Assembly (NCBI GenBank): GCA_026416295.1
Contig: JAOAFL010000005.1
Span: forward strand, 1 to 38,085
Length of the DNA stretch: 38,085 nucleotides
DNA from: Burkholderiales bacterium
GTDB lineage: Bacteria; Pseudomonadota; Gammaproteobacteria; Burkholderiales; SG8-39
Direction of reading: 5' to 3'
Below are positions 22,056 to 30,758 of this stretch, in pieces. The position numbers and the translations under genes are program-made. Position 1 is the stretch's first letter. Every line of letters begins with the position of its first letter. A model generated the notes under the pieces. It searched no databases. It was not told the origin of the DNA and was given only the letters and a program-made list of their open reading frames with translations.

Positions 22056-22079
22056 ATTCTAGCCTGTCGCGCGCGTGGT

Positions 22080-22403
22080 TCACTTGCGCCGCTGCGGGCC
22101 CGGCACCTCGTCCGGGTCGAAGCCCTCGACGCGCGGCAGGTTGCGCTGCGGCTCGCGGCGCAGGGCCTTCTTGTCGAGGTCGTCGCGCGCCTTGCTGCGG
22201 CTGCGTCCCTCGTGCAGCGGCTCGTGCGGCGAGGCCGCGGGCGCCGGCTCGCCGCGCCAGCGCGCGCGGCACGCGGGCGTGCAGAAATACGCGACGTAGT
22301 CCTTCGCCTCGATCGCGATCGCCGCGGACGGCGCGAGCAGCTTGCCGCACACTTCGCAAAAGACCCGGTCCGGGTCCGGCAGGGGCCGAGGTTCCTTCGT
22401 CAT
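22080..22403 (-). CDS. Small zinc-ribbon-like protein (DUF3330/YHS-like)
   Basis: 107 aa starting at ATG 22403 with GAGAGG 7 nt upstream. The N-terminal half has two Cys pairs, FCEVCGKLL and YFCTPACRARW, a metal-binding treble-clef pattern seen in DUF3330 and YHS-like small proteins. The second half is charged (HEGRSRSKARDDLDKKALRRE) and probably unstructured. The FNR box at 22474 can be read in this direction: a CAGGAT hexamer lies 21 nt from it (22452-22447), predicting a 37-nt leader. The role is unknown; a metal- or redox-responsive accessory is possible. Confidence 0.75.
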   Translation of the reverse strand: MTKEPRPLPDPDRVFCEVCGKLLAPSAAIAIEAKDYVAYFCTPACRARWRGEPAPAASPHEPLHEGRSRSKARDDLDKKALRREPQRNLPRVEGFDPDEVPGPQRRK

Positions 22404-22473
22404 CGTTCGCCTCTCGTTCGGTTCGTGCCGCGCATTGCGTGCGCGCATCCTGCGCCCTGCGGCGCTCGGCCGT

Positions 22474-22487
22474 TTGACGAGGATCAA
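22474..22487. promoter_or_regulatory. FNR/ANR-type box between divergent small genes (apparently bidirectional)
   Basis: TTGACGAGGATCAA. To the right, TCGAAT begins 21 nt away (22509-22514) and sets transcription on the A of ATG 22521. To the left, CAGGAT begins 21 nt away (22452-22447) toward the gene at 22403. Confidence 0.82.
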
Positions 22488-22520
22488 GCGCGGCGCGCGC
22501 GGCGATGATCGAATGCGCGC

Positions 22521-22838
22521 ATGGCGACTTCCGAACGCGATTCCCATGCGCAGGCGCGCGCCGCGGTCGAGCGGGTGCTCGAGTCGCTCGGCGTGCGCGA
22601 CTACCTGTACACCCTCGAGCACTGGAACGGTCGCTGGGTGCTGAGCGTCGAGTGCGCGTTTCCGGGCGGCTGGCAATCGACGGCGATCGACGTGGACCCG
22701 AAGCGGCTCGTCGCCAGTCTGCACGACCTCGCGCAGCGCGAGCGGCTCTGCGCCGAGTGGGAGCCGCATCTGAAGGCCTGTCTCGGGCCGCACGCGCGCG
22801 GCGCAGACCGCCCCGAAGCACAGGTGCGCCGGGCGTAG
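22521..22838 (+). CDS. Uncharacterised 105-aa protein, predicted leaderless
   Basis: I do not recognise this family. The core ([50 protein letters not shown]) suggests a small alpha/beta domain with a helix, two or three strands and a helix, followed by a charged Ala/Arg/Pro tail; two Cys (in VECAF and LKACLG) are not in a metal motif. The FNR promoter places transcription on the first base of ATG 22521 and there is no Shine-Dalgarno, which also decides this start over an out-of-frame ATG at 22505. Likely a low-oxygen stress protein. Confidence 0.75.
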   Translation: MATSERDSHAQARAAVERVLESLGVRDYLYTLEHWNGRWVLSVECAFPGGWQSTAIDVDPKRLVASLHDLAQRERLCAEWEPHLKACLGPHARGADRPEAQVRRA

Positions 22839-22888
22839 AGGCGCCGGCGCCCGACGGTGCAGCGCTCGGGGCGGCGCATCGCCTGCGT

Positions 22889-22902
22889 TTGATCGCGGTC
22901 AA
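22889..22902 (+). promoter_or_regulatory. FNR/ANR-type box upstream of the 168-aa protein and molybdo-hydroxylase
   Basis: TTGATCGCGGTCAA. A CGCAAT hexamer begins 22 nt downstream (22925-22930), placing transcription on the G of the GTG start at 22937. Confidence 0.75.
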
Positions 22903-22936
22903 GGGCGCGCGGCGCGGGTTGCGTCGCAATTGCGAG

Positions 22937-23443
22937 GTGCGCCCGCCGGAATGTTTTTTCGCGTACGCGCCGCGCGGCGTCGGATTGCTCGCCGCGGTCG
23001 CGTATCTCGACGCCGACCGCGACGTCTACGGCTGGTTCGCCGGCCCGCGCGCAGACGGCCGCGTCCTCGGCTGCTATTTCCTGCTCGAGGGGTACCATTC
23101 GCCCGGGCCGGTCGTCTACGAAGCGGTGGAGGCGCAGGACCTGTACGGCGGCTGGTCGCTCGAGGAATCTCGCCGGCACGAACTTTCGCGCCTCGAGGAG
23201 GCGATCGCGCGCGAATGGCTGTTCGCGCGCGACGACCCGCAGGCCGAAGGCGAGCGGCGCTCGTATGCCGAGGCCGAACTCGCGCTCGGCGCGCTCGGCG
23301 TGCGCTTCGAGCGATTGCGGCGATTCTCGACCGACCAGCCGGTCTGGACGTACTTCTCGCCGGGATTCCAGCGCTCGGTGCTGCGGCAGCTCGCCAAGCG
23401 CTGGCCGCTCGACTTCCGGCCGCAATTCGAGGAGAGCGCGTGA
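22937..23443 (+). CDS. Uncharacterised 168-aa protein, first gene of the molybdo-hydroxylase operon
   Basis: Not recognised. Starting at GTG 22937 the protein opens [24 protein letters not shown] and contains [30 protein letters not shown], then a charged helical stretch ([20 protein letters not shown]) and a C-terminal [23 protein letters not shown]. It is rich in Trp, Tyr and Phe and has no signal peptide or membrane helix. Start choice follows the FNR promoter, whose predicted start is the G of this GTG; no Shine-Dalgarno is present. Its TGA overlaps the GTG of the hydroxylase gene (GTGA), so the two are co-translated and a role in that enzyme's assembly or substrate supply is possible. 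Confidence 0.7.
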   Translation: MRPPECFFAYAPRGVGLLAAVAYLDADRDVYGWFAGPRADGRVLGCYFLLEGYHSPGPVVYEAVEAQDLYGGWSLEESRRHELSRLEEAIAREWLFARDDPQAEGERRSYAEAELALGALGVRFERLRRFSTDQPVWTYFSPGFQRSVLRQLAKRWPLDFRPQFEESA

Positions 23444-25917
23444 TACGGTTGCGGGTCAACGGCGCCGAGCGCCGCGTCGAAGCGGATCCGGCGAAACCCT
23501 TGCTCTGGGTGCTGCGCGACGAGCTGGGCCTGACGGGCACCAAGTACGGCTGCGGCGTCGGCGTCTGCGGCGCGTGCCTCGTGCTCCTCGACGGCGAGCC
23601 GAACCACGCCTGCAGGGTGCCGCTCGCGAAAGTCGGCGCGCGCGAGGTCACCACGATCGAAGGGCTCGGTGCGGGGCATCCGGTCGTGCGCGCCTGGATC
23701 GCCGAGCAGGTGCCGCAGTGCGGCTACTGCCAGCCGGCGCAGATCCTCGCGGCGTCGGCGCTGCTTGCGCGAAGCCCGGCGCCGACACAGGCCGAGATCG
23801 ACGCCGCGATGTCGGGCGTCTATTGCCGCTGCGGGACGTATGCGCGCATCCGGCGCGCGATCGCGCGCGCGGCGCGCGGTGCGCAGGCGTCGGCGGCCGA
23901 GCGGCTGCCCGAGCTTCTGTCGGAGCTGCCGGCAGAGGCCGGCGTCGCGCTCGACGAACGGCTGTGGATCGACGCTGCCGGGACCGTGACGCTGATGGTG
24001 AACTATTCCGAGATGGGGCAGGGTGCGCTCACCGGGCTCGCGGTGCTCGCGGCCGAGGAGCTCGAGGTGCCGCTTGCGCGGCTGCGCACGGTGTTCGCGC
24101 CGCCGGCGCGCCGCTACTGGAACGCCTACTGGGGAGAAGGCCAGTTCACCGGCGGCTCGAGCAGCATCCGCGGCGAATGGAAGCGGCTGCGGCGCGCGGC
24201 GGCGCGCGTCCGGATGCGGCTCGTCGCTGCGGCGGCGGCGCGCTGGGGCGTCGCCGCTTCCGAGTGCCGCGCCGAAGGAGGCTTCGTCGTTCACGCGCCG
24301 AGCGGCGCACGGCTCGGCTACGGCGAACTCGCCGAAGCGGCTGCGGCGATCGGTTCGCCGCGCGCGGTGCGGCTCAAGCGCGCCGCCGAATGGCGCCTGA
24401 TCGGCAAGCCGCTCGCGCGGCTCGACATCCCGGCGATGTGTCTCGGCGCGACCGGCTACGGAATCGACGTCGCGCGCCCCGGAATGCGCGTCGCGGTGGT
24501 CGCGCGCCCTCCGATGCCCGGCGCGCGGCTCGAAGGGTTCGATGCGCAGCGCGCCCTCGCCGTAGCCGGCGTGCACCAGGTGATCCCGATCTCGGCCGGC
24601 GTCGCGGTCGTCGCGGACGACTTCTGGTCCGCCGAGCGGGGACGCGCGGCGCTTTCCGTGCGCTGGCGCGAGGGGCCGGGGGCGCGGCTCGACAACGCCG
24701 CGATCGAGCGCAGGCTGCTCGCTGCGCTCGCGCGGCCGGGCACGCTCGTGCACGAGCGAGGCGACGCGCGCGCGCGGCTGCGGCGCGCGGTGCGCGTCGT
24801 CGAAGCGGTCTATCGCACGCCGTACCTCGCGCACGCGACGATCGAGCCGATGAACTGCGTCGCCGACGTGCGGCGCGACGCCTGCGACGTGTGGGTCGGC
24901 ACGCAGAGCCAGACCGATACGCAGCAGGCGGCGGCGCGCGCCGCGGGCCTTGCGCCCTCGCGGGTGCGCGTGCACACGCGGTTTCTCGGCGGCGGCTTCG
25001 GGCGAAGGCTGGAAACCGACTTCGTCGTCGAGGCGGTCGAGATCTCGAAGGCGATCGGCGCGCCGGTGAAGGTCGTCTGGACGCGCGCGGACGACCTGCG
25101 GCACGACTTCTACCGCCCGGCGCACGCGATCCGGTTGCGCGCCGCGCTCGGCGCGGACGGCCTGCCCGAGGCCTGGGAGATGCGCATCGCGGGCCCGGAG
25201 CCCGCCCTCGAAGGCATCGACGTGCCCTACGCGGTACCGGCGCTGCGCGAAGAGCACGTGCGCGTCGACTCGCCGCTTCGCGTCGGCTACTGGCGCGGCG
25301 TGGGCGCGACGAACAATGCGTTCGCGATCGAGTCGTTCGTCGACGAACTCGCGCGCTGCGCGCGGCGCGATCCGCTCGACTACCGGCTCGCGCTCCTCGC
25401 GAAGGCGCCGCGTCATAGGGCGGTGCTCGAGCTTGCGGCCGATCGCGCAGGCTGGCGCTCGCGCTGCGCGCCGGGCACGGGCCGCGGCGTCGCGGTCTAT
25501 GCGTCCTTCGGCAGCGTAGTTGCGCAGGTCATCGAGGCGAGCGTCGCTCGCGGCGCGATCCGCGTCGCGCGCGTCGTGTGCGCGATGGACTGCGGCACCG
25601 CGGTGCTTCCGGATGCGGTGCACGCGCAGCTCGAAGGCGGAATCGCCTTCGGGCTTTCGGCCGCGCTGAAGGAGGAAGTGCGCGTGCGCCGCGGGCGGGT
25701 GGTGCAGTCGAGCCTTTCGGACTACCCGATCCTCGCCTTCGGCGACATGCCGGAGGTGGAGACGCACCTCGTGCCGAGCGAGCGCGAACCGGGCGGCGTC
25801 GGCGAGCCGGCGGTGCCGGTGGTGGCGCCGGCGGCTGCGAACGCCGTGTTCGCCGCGACCGGTCGTCGGCTGCGGCGGCTGCCGCTGCGGCTTCGCGCGC
25901 GCCCCGCGCGCCGCTGA
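23440..25917 (+). CDS. Fused 2Fe-2S / molybdopterin aldehyde or isoquinoline-type oxidoreductase (IorA-IorB fusion)
   Basis: 825 aa combining two subunits usually encoded apart. Residues 1-150 are the [2Fe-2S] subunit: Cys38, 43, 46, 58 bind the plant-ferredoxin cluster and Cys94, 97, 129, 131 the second cluster ([23 protein letters not shown]). Residues about 165-825 are the molybdopterin subunit: [48 protein letters not shown], and [20 protein letters not shown] with the catalytic Glu. The family hydroxylates aldehydes or N-heterocycles using water, with electrons passed to cytochrome or another carrier. Usual IorB proteins carry a Tat signal; here it is lost in the fusion, implying a cytosolic enzyme. 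GTG 23440 has GGAG upstream and overlaps the previous stop. FNR-controlled, so probably used at low oxygen. Confidence 0.92.
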   Translation: MIRLRVNGAERRVEADPAKPLLWVLRDELGLTGTKYGCGVGVCGACLVLLDGEPNHACRVPLAKVGAREVTTIEGLGAGHPVVRAWIAEQVPQCGYCQPAQILAASALLARSPAPTQAEIDAAMSGVYCRCGTYARIRRAIARAARGAQASAAERLPELLSELPAEAGVALDERLWIDAAGTVTLMVNYSEMGQGALTGLAVLAAEELEVPLARLRTVFAPPARRYWNAYWGEGQFTGGSSSIRGEWKRLRRAAARVRMRLVAAAAARWGVAASECRAEGGFVVHAPSGARLGYGELAEAAAAIGSPRAVRLKRAAEWRLIGKPLARLDIPAMCLGATGYGIDVARPGMRVAVVARPPMPGARLEGFDAQRALAVAGVHQVIPISAGVAVVADDFWSAERGRAALSVRWREGPGARLDNAAIERRLLAALARPGTLVHERGDARARLRRAVRVVEAVYRTPYLAHATIEPMNCVADVRRDACDVWVGTQSQTDTQQAAARAAGLAPSRVRVHTRFLGGGFGRRLETDFVVEAVEISKAIGAPVKVVWTRADDLRHDFYRPAHAIRLRAALGADGLPEAWEMRIAGPEPALEGIDVPYAVPALREEHVRVDSPLRVGYWRGVGATNNAFAIESFVDELARCARRDPLDYRLALLAKAPRHRAVLELAADRAGWRSRCAPGTGRGVAVYASFGSVVAQVIEASVARGAIRVARVVCAMDCGTAVLPDAVHAQLEGGIAFGLSAALKEEVRVRRGRVVQSSLSDYPILAFGDMPEVETHLVPSEREPGGVGEPAVPVVAPAAANAVFAATGRRLRRLPLRLRARPARR

Positions 25918-25941
25918 CCGGGCGCAGGGCGCGCCCGGTCA
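25915..25941. terminator. Hairpin between convergent molybdo-hydroxylase and hsp20 genes
   Basis: A perfect 11-bp stem, TGACCGGGCGC / GCGCCCGGTCA, with loop AGGGC. It begins at the hydroxylase stop codon and ends 11 bp before the hsp20 stop, a position suited to bidirectional termination, but without T-tract. Confidence 0.5.
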
Positions 25942-25952
25942 GCGCGCCGCGC

Positions 25953-26435
25953 TCAGGAGATCGAGATCGTGCGGCGCTTGGATTTCTCGGCCTTCGGGAA
26001 GACGAGCTCGAGGATGCCGTCCTTCAGCGACGCGCTCGCCTTTTCCTCCTGCACTTCGGCCGGCAGCGCGATCGAGCGCGAGAACGCGCCCTGCATGATC
26101 TCGGCGGCGTAGTAGTCGCCCTTTTCCTCCTTCTTCTCGGACTTCGTCTCGCCCTTGATGGTGAGCACGCCGTTGCTCACCGAGACCTCGATGTCCTCCT
26201 TGCGGTAGCCGGGCACCGCGACGCGCACGAGCACGTCCTGCTCGCGGTCGACGACGTCGACGCTCGGCAGTTCGGCGATCTCCGCGAACGCGCGCGGCCA
26301 GCCGAGCGGCCGCAGCCAGCGCCGGTTGAAGAACTCGTCGAACATGCGGTCCATTTCCGCGAACAGGGACGCGGGCCGCGGCAGACGCTCGACCGTGCCC
26401 TTGGAGACGGTGACTTCCTTGCTTTCCTTTGCCAT
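25953..26435 (-). CDS. Small heat-shock protein (Hsp20/alpha-crystallin)
   Basis: A 160-aa ATP-independent holdase. An N-terminal arm with PASLFAEMDRMFDEFFNRRW precedes the alpha-crystallin domain (about residues 55-145): PSVDVVDREQDVLVRVAVPGYRKEDIEV, GVLTIKGETKSEKKEEKGDYY and the closing SLKDGILELVFPKAE; a C-terminal I-x-I-type anchor is seen as TISIS. ATG 26435 has GGAGG 7 nt upstream. The FNR box at 26511 with a GAAAAT -10 exactly 21 nt away predicts transcription near 26477. Hsp20 genes are typical members of low-oxygen stress regulons. It diverges from nrdJ. Confidence 0.95.
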   Translation of the reverse strand: MAKESKEVTVSKGTVERLPRPASLFAEMDRMFDEFFNRRWLRPLGWPRAFAEIAELPSVDVVDREQDVLVRVAVPGYRKEDIEVSVSNGVLTIKGETKSEKKEEKGDYYAAEIMQGAFSRSIALPAEVQEEKASASLKDGILELVFPKAEKSKRRTISIS

Positions 26436-26510
26436 GATCGATCCTCCGTATGGTGACGAGCTTCAAATGGGAGCCGCGGGCGGATTTTCCAACCCCGCCG
26501 CGCGGCGCCT

Positions 26511-26524
26511 TTGACCGGGATCAA
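26511..26524 (-). promoter_or_regulatory. FNR/ANR-type box upstream of hsp20
   Basis: TTGATCCCGGTCAA on the minus strand; GAAAAT begins 21 nt downstream (26489-26484). On the plus strand no -10 fits toward nrdJ, whose start is about 115 bp from the box centre. Confidence 0.82.
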
Positions 26525-26631
26525 AGGCGTCGGCGCCGGGCGGGCGGCGCGGCGGCGGCAGGATGCGCGCTGCGCGGCGCTTCCGCGAGGGCCGCGTCGA
26601 ACGTTCGCGGGCGGCGGGCTGAAAGGCGCGC

Positions 26632-28410
26632 ATGATCGCGCGGACCGGGCCTTCGCTTTCGGCGAACGCGCTCCGGGTGCTCGAAGCCCGGTATCTCCTG
26701 CGCGACGCCGAACGGCGCGTCGTCGAGACGCCGGCCGAGCTTTTCGAGCGGGTCGCGCGCGCGATCGCCGAGGCCGAGGCGGCGTTCGGCGGCGAGGGTC
26801 CGCAGTACTGGGCCGAGCGTTTTCACGCGCGCATGGCGGCGGGCGAGTTCCTGCCGAACAGCCCGACGCTCATGAACGCCGGCACCGCGCTCGGACAACT
26901 GTCGGCCTGCTTCGTGCTGCCGGTCGCCGACACGATGGAAAGCATTTTCGAGGCGCTCAAGAACATGGCGCTCGTGCAGCGCACCGGCGGCGGCACCGGG
27001 TTTTCGTTCTCGGCGCTCAGGCCGCGCGGCGATCCGGTCGCCTCGACCGGGGGCGAAGCCTCCGGGCCGGTGTCGTTCATGCGCATCTTCGACTGCGCGA
27101 CCGAGCACATCAAGCAGGGCGGCAAGCGCCGCGGCGCGAACATGGGGGTGCTCGCCGTCGAGCATCCCGACATCCTCGAATTCGTCGCGGCGAAGCGCGC
27201 GCCGGGCGCGCTCGCGAACTTCAATCTCTCGGTGAGCGTCCCGGACGCGTTCATGCGCGCGGCCGAGGCGGGGGCCGAATACGACCTCGTCAATCCGCGC
27301 ACCGGGGCCGCGGTGCGGCGCCTCGGCGCGCGCGAGCTGTTCGATACGATCGCGGAAGCGGCGTGGGGGTCGGGCGATCCCGGCCTTCTCTTTCGCGACG
27401 CAATCGAGCGCGCAAACCCGACCCCGCATCTCGGACGGATCGAGGCGACCAATCCCTGCGGCGAGGTGCCGCTGCTTCCGTACGAATCCTGCAACCTCGG
27501 CTCGCTCAACATCGCGCGCTTCGTGCGAGAGGCGGGCGGCGCGGTCTCGTTCGACTGGGAAGGCTTCGCCGCGGCGGCGGCCGAGGCGGTGCGCTTTCTC
27601 GACGATGCGATCGAGGTGAACCGCTATCCGCTGCCCGAGATCGCGGCGGCGACCCGCCGCACGCGAAAGATCGGGCTCGGCGTGATGGGCTTCGCCGACG
27701 CGCTGATCCGGCTCGGCATCGGCTACGACTCGGGCGAGGCGATCGCGTTCGCCGAACGGCTCGCGCGCGCGCTCGACGAGGCGGCGACGCGTGCCTCGGC
27801 GGCACTCGCCGAGCGCCGGGGCCCGTATCCGGCGTGGCGCGCGGACGGCGGCGCGCCGCGCCTGCGCAACGCGACGCGCACCGCGATCGCGCCCACCGGC
27901 ACGATCGGCATCCTCGCCGGCGCGAGCGCGAGCATCGAGCCGCTGTTTGCGCTCGCCTATCGGCGCACCGGGGTGCTCGGCGGCGAGACGCTCGAGGAAG
28001 TGAACCCGCTGCTTGCCGACGCGCTCGAGCGGCGCGGGCTCGACGCGATGCAGGTGCTCTCCGCGGTGCGCGAAAAAGGACGGCTCGCCGACGTGCCCGG
28101 CGTACCGGACGACCTCAAGCGCCTGTTCGTCACCGCGCTCGAGATTCCGCCCGAGCGGCATCTCGCGATCCAGGCGGCGTTCCAGCGCCATGTGGACAAC
28201 GCCGTCTCGAAGACCGTCAACCTGCCGCGCGAGGCGACGCCGGGGGATGTGGCGCGGATCTACCGGCGCGCGTGGGCGCTCGGGCTGAAGGGGATCACCG
28301 TGTACCGCTACGGCGCGAAGCCGGCGCAGGTGCTGGAACTGGGTGCGGCCGAGGCGCCTCATCACTACGATCACGCCTCGCGCTGCGATCCGGAGGAGTG
28401 CCGCGTCTGA
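26632..28410 (+). CDS. nrdJ: Adenosylcobalamin-dependent (class II) ribonucleotide reductase
   Basis: 592 aa. Class II enzymes reduce ribonucleotides using a cobalamin-derived radical and need neither oxygen nor strict anoxia, ideal during oxygen limitation. Cys93 in LSACFVLPVADTMESIF is one of the active-site pair; NPCGE holds Cys276 (thiyl radical) and Glu278; APTGTIG follows. The C-terminal CDPEEC (Cys585, Cys590) is the redox relay pair. No class I metal ligands or small subunit gene occur here. ATG 26632 has GAAAGG 5 nt upstream. A GH15 gene overlaps its end. No FNR box fits the nrdJ promoter directly, although one lies in the intergenic region. Confidence 0.95.
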   Translation: MIARTGPSLSANALRVLEARYLLRDAERRVVETPAELFERVARAIAEAEAAFGGEGPQYWAERFHARMAAGEFLPNSPTLMNAGTALGQLSACFVLPVADTMESIFEALKNMALVQRTGGGTGFSFSALRPRGDPVASTGGEASGPVSFMRIFDCATEHIKQGGKRRGANMGVLAVEHPDILEFVAAKRAPGALANFNLSVSVPDAFMRAAEAGAEYDLVNPRTGAAVRRLGARELFDTIAEAAWGSGDPGLLFRDAIERANPTPHLGRIEATNPCGEVPLLPYESCNLGSLNIARFVREAGGAVSFDWEGFAAAAAEAVRFLDDAIEVNRYPLPEIAAATRRTRKIGLGVMGFADALIRLGIGYDSGEAIAFAERLARALDEAATRASAALAERRGPYPAWRADGGAPRLRNATRTAIAPTGTIGILAGASASIEPLFALAYRRTGVLGGETLEEVNPLLADALERRGLDAMQVLSAVREKGRLADVPGVPDDLKRLFVTALEIPPERHLAIQAAFQRHVDNAVSKTVNLPREATPGDVARIYRRAWALGLKGITVYRYGAKPAQVLELGAAEAPHHYDHASRCDPEECRV

Positions 28411-30758
28411 GTCAGGTCACCGCAGACGAAGCGCCGGGGGCGCCGGGCATCGCCCCCACCTGGGCGAGCAGCGCGAAAGACATGGTCGGCACCGCGCTCG
28501 GCGTCTCGCGCCTGTGGTTCACGATCGGCTGGGGGATCGTGAACGAGGTGTTCTATCCGCGCGTGGACCTGCCGCAGATCCGCGACCTCGGGTTCATCGT
28601 CGCCGACGGCGACGGCTTCTGGGTCGAGGTGAAGCGCCTCGGCACGCACCGCGTGCGCACGCCCGCGCCGGGCATCCCCGCCGTCGAGATCGTGCATACG
28701 CACGAGCGCTTTCAGCTCACGCAGCGCGTCGTGCCCGACCCCGAGCGCGACGTGCTGCTGCTCGCCGTCGAACTCGAGGGCGATCCGGCGCTCGCGCCGT
28801 ACGCGCTGCTTGCGCCGCGCCTCGGGGGCACCGGCCGCGACAATCGCGCCATGGTGTACGCCGAGCGCGGGCGCACTGTGCTCGCCGCCGAGCAGGGCCC
28901 GTTCGGGCTCGCGCTCGCGGCCGCGGACGAACATCAGGCCGACGCCTGGCGCCACGCGAGCGCGGGCATCGCCGGCGCAAGCGACGGCTGGCAGGACTTC
29001 CGCCGCCACGGCGCGATGCGCTGGCGCTATCGCCGCGCCGGCTCGGGGAACGTCGCGCTGATCGGGGAGCTGCCGCGGCGCGCGACGCTTGCGCTCGCGT
29101 TCGCCGGCAGCCGCGAGTCGGCGGCGACGCTCGCGATCTCGGCGCTCGTGCAGGATTTCGACGCGGTCTGGGAGGACCACGTGGCGCTCTGGCGCGCCTG
29201 GCATCCGGCGCAGCCGCCGGGCGACGACCTGCCGGCCGCGCTGCGCGACCAGGTGCGGCTGTCGGCGATGGTGCTGCGCACGCACGAAGATCGCACCTAT
29301 CCGGGCGCGATGGTGGCGAGCCTCTCCATTCCCTGGGGCGACAGCCGCGACGACATCGGCGGCTACCACCTCGTCTGGCCGCGCGATCTGGTGCAGAGCG
29401 CGCTCGCGCTCGTCGCGCTCGGGGCGCTCGAGGACGCGCGCGACATCCTGCGCTACCTGATCGCGACGCAGCTCACCGACGGGCGCTGGCAGCAGAACCA
29501 GTGGCTCGGCGGCACGCCCTGCTGGCAGGGCGTGCAACTGGACGAGGTCGCCTGGCCGGTGCTGCTCGCGGCCGCGCTCGCCGAGCGCGATGCGCTCGGC
29601 GGCATCCGCACCGCGGACATGGTGCGCCGCGCGCTCGGCTACATCCTGCGCACCGGACCCGCCACCGAGCAGGACCGCTGGGAGGAGATTCCGGGGATCA
29701 GTCCGTACACGCTCGCCACCTGCATCGCGGCGCTCGTGGCGGGGGCGGAGCTTCTGCCTGCGCCGCTCGCCGACCTGGCGCTCGCCGCCGCCGACGACTG
29801 GAATTCGCGCATCGAGGAGTGGACCGCGGCGAGCGGCACGATGCTTGCCGCCCGCTTCGGCGTGGAGGCGCATTACGTGCGCTCGGCGCCCCCGCGCGTG
29901 ATCGTCGACCGCGCCGCGCTCGGCGAACGGCTGCCGCTTCGCAACCGCGGCGCCGGCGCCGAGATCGTCGCGGGCGAGCAGGTGAGCACCGATTTCCTGC
30001 AACTCGTGCGCTTCGGCCTGCGGCCGCCCGATCATCCGGTGGTTCGGGCGACGCTCCGCGTCGTGGACGGCGTGCTGCGCGTCGAGACGCCTTCCGGGCC
30101 CGCGTGGTACCGCTACAACGGCGACGGCTACGGCGAGCAGGAAGGCGGGAAACCGTACCTCGGCTCGGGTCGCGGCCGGCTCTGGCCGCTCCTTACCGGC
30201 GAGCGCGGCCATTACGCGCTCTGCGCTGGCGAAGATCCCTTGCCGTATCTCGAGGCGATGAACCGCATGGCGGGCACGGGCGGCCTCATTCCGGAACAGG
30301 TGTGGGACGAAGAGGCGATCCCGCGCGCCTTCCTCTATCCGGGAAAGCCCACCGGCTCGGCGATGCCGCTCGTGTGGGCGCACGCCGAGTTCATCAAGCT
30401 CGTCGCCTCGCGCGAGCGCGGCGTGCCGGTCGACCGGCCGCAGGCGCTCGCGCGCCGGTATCCCGGCGGGGCGGTGCCGGTCCCGCAGTACGGCCACTGG
30501 TCGCGGCGGATGCCGGTTGCGCGCATCGCGGCCGGAAGGCACGTGCGGCTGCTCTTGGAGGAGCCCGCGCTCGTTCACTGGAGCGCGGACGGCTGGAAGA
30601 GCGCAGAGGACACGCCGACCTTGCCGAGCGGCTTTCAGCTGCATATCGCCGACATCCCGGCCGACAAGCTCGCGCGCGCCTCGCGCCTCGTCTTCACGTT
30701 CTACGACCGGGCGCGCGGCCGCTGGGAAGGTCGCGATTACGCGATCGCGATCGGTTGA
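28398..30758 (+). CDS. Glucoamylase/glucodextranase-type GH15 enzyme
   Basis: About 786 aa. An N-terminal beta-sandwich (SAKDMVGTALGVSRLWFTIGWGIVNEVFYPRVDLPQIRDLGF) leads to the (alpha/alpha)6 barrel: HLVWPRDLVQSALALVALG, LDEVAWPVL, EEIPGISPYTLATCIAAL containing the general acid Glu, and EQVWDEEAIPRAF with the general base. C-terminal GSAMPLVWAHAEFIKL is typical of GH15. It releases glucose from alpha-glucan ends, which glk can phosphorylate. No signal peptide is seen. The start is GTG 28398 (inside nrdJ's last codons, GGAGG too close) or CTG 28407, which overlaps the nrdJ TGA and has GGAGGA 9 nt upstream. Either way it is coupled to nrdJ. It overlaps the usp gene tail to tail by 22 bp. Confidence 0.92.
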   Translation: MPRLSQVTADEAPGAPGIAPTWASSAKDMVGTALGVSRLWFTIGWGIVNEVFYPRVDLPQIRDLGFIVADGDGFWVEVKRLGTHRVRTPAPGIPAVEIVHTHERFQLTQRVVPDPERDVLLLAVELEGDPALAPYALLAPRLGGTGRDNRAMVYAERGRTVLAAEQGPFGLALAAADEHQADAWRHASAGIAGASDGWQDFRRHGAMRWRYRRAGSGNVALIGELPRRATLALAFAGSRESAATLAISALVQDFDAVWEDHVALWRAWHPAQPPGDDLPAALRDQVRLSAMVLRTHEDRTYPGAMVASLSIPWGDSRDDIGGYHLVWPRDLVQSALALVALGALEDARDILRYLIATQLTDGRWQQNQWLGGTPCWQGVQLDEVAWPVLLAAALAERDALGGIRTADMVRRALGYILRTGPATEQDRWEEIPGISPYTLATCIAALVAGAELLPAPLADLALAAADDWNSRIEEWTAASGTMLAARFGVEAHYVRSAPPRVIVDRAALGERLPLRNRGAGAEIVAGEQVSTDFLQLVRFGLRPPDHPVVRATLRVVDGVLRVETPSGPAWYRYNGDGYGEQEGGKPYLGSGRGRLWPLLTGERGHYALCAGEDPLPYLEAMNRMAGTGGLIPEQVWDEEAIPRAFLYPGKPTGSAMPLVWAHAEFIKLVASRERGVPVDRPQALARRYPGGAVPVPQYGHWSRRMPVARIAAGRHVRLLLEEPALVHWSADGWKSAEDTPTLPSGFQLHIADIPADKLARASRLVFTFYDRARGRWEGRDYAIAIG

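Noticed and set aside
26511-26524. FNR box as a class II activator of nrdJ
   Set aside because: The region 21 nt downstream on the plus strand is pure G/C without any -10-like hexamer, and the ATG is about 115 bp away; the minus-strand fit to hsp20 is clear.
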